DNA from: Goniomonas avonlea
Taxonomy: Eukaryota; Cryptophyceae; Goniomonadida; Goniomonadaceae
Direction: 5' to 3'
DNA length: 11,164 nt
NCBI GenBank assembly: GCA_003573635.1
Contig: QUTJ01031374.1
Span: 1-11,164 of the forward strand
This document shows, piece by piece, positions 1 to 11,164 of the stretch. The notes below the pieces were generated by a model. It was not told the DNA's origin. It ran no database searches and saw nothing but the letters and a program-made list of their open reading frames with translations. Made by a program: the position numbers and the translations under genes. Numbering within the stretch: position 1 is the first letter of the stretch; each line of letters opens with the position of its first letter.

Positions 1-6727
<6,727 letters not shown>

Positions 6728-6857
6728 CGGGCTACCGCCGGCCCAGCTGCGAGCCTTCGACCTTTGTTCTGACCAGCCAAGCTTTGGATCTATATATACA
6801 GTCACTCTGTACTGTACTAGCTAGTAACGTAAACGTTTAACGTTAGCAGAGATCTCG
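6728..6857. promoter_or_regulatory. Shared bidirectional promoter between NSMAF and the divergent secreted-protein gene
   Basis: Only 130 bp separate the two start codons (6727 minus, 6858 plus). TATATATA at 6791-6798 is its own reverse complement and lies about 64-68 bp from each ATG. To its right are a 12-bp palindrome TACTAGCTAGTA (6815-6826) and the inverted repeat TAACGT (6825-6830) / ACGTTA (6840-6845) around AAACGTTT. The stretch is AT-rich in otherwise GC-rich DNA. That one element serves both genes is inference from geometry. Confidence 0.6.
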
Positions 6858-8510
6858 ATGGCGGCGATGCGTCTCGGCTTGATTTTTATTGCCCTCCTTC
6901 AGGTGTCGACGGGGTTGCCTCTGAAGGCTGTGGCAGATGGGCCGGCGCTAGTATCTGTACACTCCAAGTGTCATGGCATCTTTTGTTCCACCGAGCAGTA
7001 CGACCTCACGTCCATCGCTGATGCTCAAAAACCAACTGACCCGACGGTCGTCACCACCCTCGTCGCCTCCGAGAAGAGGAAGGAAGCAGAGAAAATCCGA
7101 ACGCTCGCTAGGAGCGATGGCGCTGACACGGTCTTCGTTCTTGTCATGGACCCGGTTGCCAAGTCTGCCACGCTGAATACCATAAAGGTCGGTGGGAAGT
7201 CCGACAAAGTCCAGGCCCCTNTCCCCGTGCCGCTCCTGGCAGGGGTCGAGTGTGTGACAATGGATTATATAAGTGGAAATCTTGCCGTTACGACTGTCAA
7301 TGGCACACTTGTGACCGTCACCACGGCCGGGGCTGCGAAGCTTGAGCAGGTTCAGCTTCTCAGCGACGGGCAGGCCCATGGGAAGCTGGCAACGACCGAT
7401 GGCGTTGACCAGCTCTTCGTGTATGTGGTGTGTCAATGTTTTTTAGTGATGGCAAGATAAACTCACACCACGCAGTATGAGACAAAGAAGGACTCGCCAA
7501 TGTGGTACCTCGTCACTGTGAACGTGACGGACTCGTCCACGAAGCTGTCTGGAGGAGCACCCTACTTCAACGGTATGGGGGAATAAAATTTAACCTATGG
7601 TAACGTACGCTGAGACAGGCGAAGATCTTGGAGCCAACACAGCGCCTTTCGGCATCCACTTTGTCGAGTCTACAAAGCAGATTGGCGCCATGGTCATCAC
7701 CATCCTTGGATTAATGGTGCACCGTGCATGATATTTTATTCTTCCATTCCAACTTGAGAGCGACAGGTGGGCAATTTCAATCCCGCCAACGCTTCATCCT
7801 TTGTCCCAATCGAAAGCACTGTTGGACCAGTGATTTACCTTGACTACACAGGTACTCTCAGATTTTCCTCGTCTCTGTGATTGCTCTTTTCTTGCGTGCT
7901 GAACGATTCGAGTTTCCCTTTTCATCCCCGTTACAAGCCTGCAACTTCTCTCTGCAGGCGATGACATGCAGTCTGGCCTCACCTTCCTCGATGGCACTAT
8001 GTTCTATGCGGTGCTTGACTACTCCTCTGACGCGGACTCTGAGCGCCGAGCAACCTGGATCGGTGCGTGCTCCTCTGCCTGTGTCAAGTTCTTCGACTCA
8101 ATTATGGCCTGTGCACGTGTCACTTTCGTTATGCACCGTGCACGTGTAACTCTCGTTGTGCAGACATCTCCCTCAAAAAGACCGAATTCCAGTCGTCCCC
8201 GAAGCTCCCCGACAGCTCCTTCAGCTCTTTTGTCCTGCTCAAGTAAAGCCGCGCGCGCATCTGCTGTTGAGCTCATGAGCAAGGTTAGCGAGGGGAGCCC
8301 ACTCACACTCGGTTGCTGACTTATTCCTCTCTCGCTCGCTCTCCTCGCTTTCTCCCCATCCACCCCCCTCTCCTTCGCCACCCCTTCTCCCCTGCCGAAC
8401 TGCCATTCACGACGGTCTTCTGACATTTTATTTATTTATTTACTATTAGGAACATCCGGAAAATTCTCCGAACCATCCACACTGTGGCTCCCGCTGCTTC
8501 AACCCAATGA
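6858..8510 (+). CDS. Secreted protein of unknown function, seven exons
   Basis: Not recognised. Exons: 6858-7427, 7476-7572, 7619-7716, 7767-7851, 7958-8062, 8164-8242, 8450-8510 (1095 nt, 364 residues plus TGA). All phases close. Introns are 48, 46, 50, 106, 101 and 207 bp. The protein starts with a clear signal peptide (MAAMRLGLIFIALLQVSTG). It then alternates short hydrophobic strands with Gly/Asp turns (VFVLVMDP, LLAGVECVTMDYISG, WYLVTVNVTD, VIYLDYTG, MFYAVLDYSS), a pattern that would suit a beta-propeller-like fold (inference). Possible N-glycosylation sites are NGT, NVT and NAS. Two cysteines close together (KCHGIFC) follow the signal peptide. No second membrane segment is obvious, so it is probably secreted or luminal. 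The base at 7221 is N, leaving one residue undefined. The first donor could also be at 7419 or 7425. The C-terminus is uncertain: if the last intron is retained, translation stops at 8246 after LLK. Confidence 0.8.
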
Positions 8511-8717
8511 ATCTCAGGTCAACAATTACCTAGCGGGAGTAAGGGCTAGCAGTTTTGTTAAAAAGCAGGGTGACACGCCAGCAATTCTCCACTGAGCTGG
8601 CAGTCGACACTTAAACTGTGTAGCACCCCCTGCACCAAGGCTGGTCTGTTCGCACATGGCATTCGAAGCAAGTGCGGGGCCAACACGATCAACCCGCCGC
8701 CGCTGCCATCACCATGT

Positions 8718-9138
8718 TCACAGCACCAGCACCACCTCGGCGCTCAGAAGCACTTGGTGCTCCAGAAGATGCAAAAGCACGGTGCGGTTGAGCACGTAGG
8801 GAATCAACGTGGCCGTCGCGGCGGCATACGCTGGGTACTCGTCGGCGTACCTTTGTGCGGGATAAGCATCGGAATTTGGACAGACGAAAAAAAACGCTAG
8901 GAAGGGGAGGTCGGACAGACGAAAAACGCTAGGAATGGGAGGGCGGACAGCACGTTGCCCAGCGCGCACAGGCTGCCGATGACGAGTGCCAAACCGTTGT
9001 ACGTGAACATGTCACCGAAATAGTTGGGGTGCCGACAGGGCGGCGAGGTAGGTTGTGTGGAGCTTGCCCTTGATACTTGAAGTGGAAGCGGTGGACGCGA
9101 CCTTGCGACCACGCTGCCGCGATTGCCCCACCACGCCG
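8718..9138 (-). pseudogene. Frame-broken C-terminal remnant of a DUF1295/steroid-reductase-like membrane protein
   Basis: Recognisable pieces lie in sequence but in different frames: RVHRFHFKYQG, then KLHTTYLAALS, then RHPNYFGDMFTYNG followed by the hydrophobic LALVIGSLCALGNVL. The last piece is PFLAFFFVCPNSDAYPAQRYA followed by DEYPAYAAATATLIPYVL, with a stop at 8718. HPNYFG and the (K/R)Y..Y....IPY pattern near the C-terminus are hallmarks of the DUF1295/5-alpha-reductase C-terminal family, which reduce double bonds in lipids using NADPH. Only about 130 residues are present; family members are usually 250 or more, and no N-terminal half is visible upstream. There are three frame changes: near 9063, near 9028, and at a 32-bp duplication at 8877-8940. 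I found no GT-AG introns that would repair them. Sequencing indels are the alternative. Confidence 0.6.
8877..8940. repeat. 32-bp imperfect tandem duplication inside the DUF1295 remnant
   Basis: On the minus strand the block starting TCCCATTCCTAGCG at 8940 recurs as TCCCCTTCCTAGCG at 8908, followed in both by a T run and CGTCTGTCC. The T run is three bases longer in the second copy. The unit is not a multiple of three, so it shifts the frame between PFLAFFVCP and PFLAFFFVCP. Confidence 0.85.
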
Positions 9139-9389
9139 TCAGGTTGCTGCAGTCAAAACACAATACAAAGCGTCTGTTCTTCGTTGCAACTATCAGGCGT
9201 CAGAGGAGAGGGCTCTGTGCATCTTTTTTGATGGTGCCGACGGACAGTGCCGCGGACTTCCGACTTCTCTCCTATATGAGCAACCATTATCATACTGCGG
9301 TACAGTAGACTAGAAAAGGCTAATAATACCTCTTTTAAACCTCCCATGTAAATACAATTTGCTTATGTATCCATTTCTCCAGTTCACCC
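9139..9389 (+). promoter_or_regulatory. Probable promoter and 5' UTR of the coiled-coil gene
   Basis: No coding signal is visible here. The stretch from about 9265 to 9380 is AT-rich compared with its surroundings and holds CTATATGAG near 9270, a plausible TATA element about 120 bp before the ATG at 9390. CTCCAG just upstream of the ATG could also be an acceptor of an intron in the 5' UTR. Neither can be decided without transcripts. Confidence 0.35.
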
Positions 9390-11070
9390 ATGGCTGCGGC
9401 GGTCGAACGCGCCGAACAGCAGGAACTGTCGCGTCAGCTCCAACAACAGAGTGACGTAGTGCAGAACTTGAAGGATGAACTTTGGCACTTACGTGATCGA
9501 GAACGAGCTGCAACTCGTACACTCGAATCTCTCCAGGGATCCGGATCTCTCCGAAACTCAACAAGTTCCTTTCGGGGCTCTGGTTATGCCACACCTGAAC
9601 TTTCAAGGGACCGGCTCCCGCATGATAGAAATTCAAGCGTAGACGGGACCAATGGCAGAGCTGAGACAGAGCGCAGCTGGGACATGAGTGGGAGGTCGGA
9701 CGCGGGGTCAAGGAGGCACAGCCCCCGCTCGAGCACCCATGACCTTGCGCACTCGCATGGAAACCCGCGATCAGAGCACGTGCTCGAACTTGAGATTCAG
9801 GAAATGTCTGCTGCTCTTTCGAAAGCTCGTCGACTCTGGGCGGAAGAAGTTGCCGACCTCCACTCCCAGCTCCAAGCTGAACGATCCCAGCACGAGCAAG
9901 CTCTTGCGGAACAGGCTCTGTCGTCTTTCAAGGCGCAAAAGGTGCAGGCCGCCTCACTGGACAAGAAAACCGAGGAGCTGCTCAAAGCAGTTGAAGAGAA
10001 AATTCAAGTTGAGATGAAGCTCAAAACCGCGTTGCAAGAATTAAAAGAAGCCAAGGCCAGGGCAGCACTGCAAACACCCGTGTTGCAGGAGCTCCGGGAC
10101 GTGGTTACAGAACTAAACCATGAGATTAAGATTCAGCAGGATGCCCGCGTGGCTGCTGAAGATGCTCTGGCGGCCTACCACCAAGAAGTGGCGCGCGGTC
10201 TGGGCAACACCAGCGCCGAGGACGAAATTGCGGAACTTCGAGATACAGTGGCCGAGTTCAGCGTCGAGTTGAAGGCACAGCGCGATGCCCGAGTGCTTGC
10301 AGAAGATGCACTTCACTACTTGCAGACCTCACTCGAGAATGTTCGAGCTCTGCAGGCCAGTCACCCCTCGCCCGTTTACGTTGTTGTTGACCCGCCAATA
10401 GGCCGAAGATGACGACAGAGAATCGGCCAATCAGCAACGGATTTCAAAGGACCCGGGCGAAGCGGCCGCGCAGGAGGTTCACCGGCTCCTTGGACTTGTC
10501 AGCGAGGCCAAGGAGAGCGAAGCTGCCGCTGTCGCCAGCATGGAACACGCTGAGCGACGCGTGCAGGAGCAGTCCAATAAGGTGCGGCACGTGCGCCTGC
10601 GTCTCTGACAAGGTGCGATACGACACGTGCGACATAAGGTGCGGCACGTGCGCCGTAGTCCAATAAGGTGCAGCATTCTGCGCCTGCGCCTCTGACACGG
10701 TGCGACACGGCACGGCATAGGGTGCGGCACGCGCCTTGGTCTCTGCGTGGAGCAGCAGCTCCGCCGGTCGGGGGTACAGTCGGCCGACGGCACGATATCC
10801 TCTAGCGCATTTCGGGGATGTTTGGTGGATTTTGTGTGGATTTTGTGTGGATTTTGTGGATTTTGTGTGGATTTTGGGTGGATTTTGTGTGGATTTGCGG
10901 GTTGTTGCGGCTTTGGGCGGCTTGCATTTGGTGCTCGTCAGTGAGTTTGCGGGCAGGTGTCGGCCCTGGTGGCGGAGGTGGAGCTGGAGCGCAAGGCCCG
11001 GCGAGCTGCAGAGGCAACCGCGGCGCAGCTGCAGGAGGGCACGGCCGCGGTGCAAGCACTCAAGGCGGAG
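9390..11070 (+). CDS. Large coiled-coil protein, 5' part; continues beyond the right edge
   Basis: Not recognised as a named gene. Likely exons: 9390-10340, 10402-10581, 10957-11070, all phase 0; a further intron starts at 11071 (GTGCGT). The ATG context is CACCCATGG. Residues 1-45 form a Gln/Glu-rich helix (QQELSRQLQQQ). Residues 46-130 are Ser/Arg/Gly/His-rich and disordered. From about residue 130 the chain is a heptad-type coiled coil with Leu/Ala cores. Two related blocks occur: LQELRDVVTELNHEIKIQQD and IAELRDTVAEFSVELKAQRD, each followed by ARV.AEDAL. Exon 2 (EEVHRLLGLVSEAKESEAA region) and exon 3 (VSALVAEVELERKARRAAEA) continue it. The first donor is weak (GTTCGA at 10341). Without splicing, translation would stop at 10412. 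A small extra exon near 10753-10773 is possible. Likely a cytoskeletal, centrosomal or tethering protein, by structure only. Confidence 0.78.
10582..10956. repeat. Intron of the coiled-coil gene: GTGCGGCACGTGCG repeats and a TGGATTTTGTG array
   Basis: From 10571 to about 10735 the sequence AGTCCAATAAGGTGC and following CTGCGTCTCTGAC-type blocks recur at an 86-bp spacing, with an extra partial copy at 10634. From about 10823 to 10893 the 11-12-bp unit TGGATTTTGTG is repeated about six times. The repeats fill most of the intron. Confidence 0.85.
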
Positions 11071-11076
11071 GTGCGT

Positions 11077-11077
<1 letters not shown>

Positions 11078-11128
<51 letters not shown>

Positions 11129-11164
11129 CCTCTCTCTCTGTCTCTCTCTCGAGCTCTCTCTCTC
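11078..11164. repeat. Compound (CT)n(TG)n(CT)n microsatellite in the last intron
   Basis: Directly after the donor at 11071 the plus strand runs through CT, then TG, then CT dinucleotide repeats to the window edge. Confidence 0.95.

Overview
The window is nuclear DNA of a eukaryote with GC-rich coding exons. The evidence is GT-AG introns with consistent phases in every gene, introns from about 44 bp to 750 bp filled with micro- and minisatellites, and one ambiguous base at 7221 that suggests a draft assembly. Introns of 44-67 bp and divergent genes only 130 bp apart point to a compact protist-type genome. A choanoflagellate or another unicellular relative of animals would fit, but this is inference and I cannot name the organism.

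Minus strand, 6727 down to 1 (running off the left edge): most of an NSMAF/FAN-type BEACH protein (factor associated with neutral sphingomyelinase activation). I could place 20 exons by reading through the splice sites and matching known FAN landmarks in order: the N-terminal segment, the GRAM/PH-like domain, the complete BEACH domain, and a long hydrophilic linker. The WD40 propeller should lie beyond position 1. Two junctions are ambiguous: exon 4 to exon 5, and exons 9-11.

Plus strand, 6858-8510: a divergently transcribed, seven-exon gene for a secreted, probably glycosylated protein that I do not recognise. It shares a 130-bp intergenic promoter with NSMAF, with a palindromic TATATATA close to the middle. 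Minus strand, about 9138-8718: a frame-broken C-terminal remnant of a DUF1295/steroid-reductase-like membrane protein, carrying a 32-bp duplication inside its reading frame. Plus strand, 9390 to the right edge: an Ala/Glu-rich coiled-coil protein with at least three exons, continuing past 11164.

The most interesting signal is one that the gene models do not explain. At four separate 5' splice sites (NSMAF exons 8, 11 and 16, and coiled-coil exon 2) the exon end together with its GT donor is copied once or more downstream, inside the intron. At two of them the copy is an exact multiple of three, so alternative in-frame donors result. This looks like intron growth, or intron creation, by local tandem duplication of donor-containing DNA.
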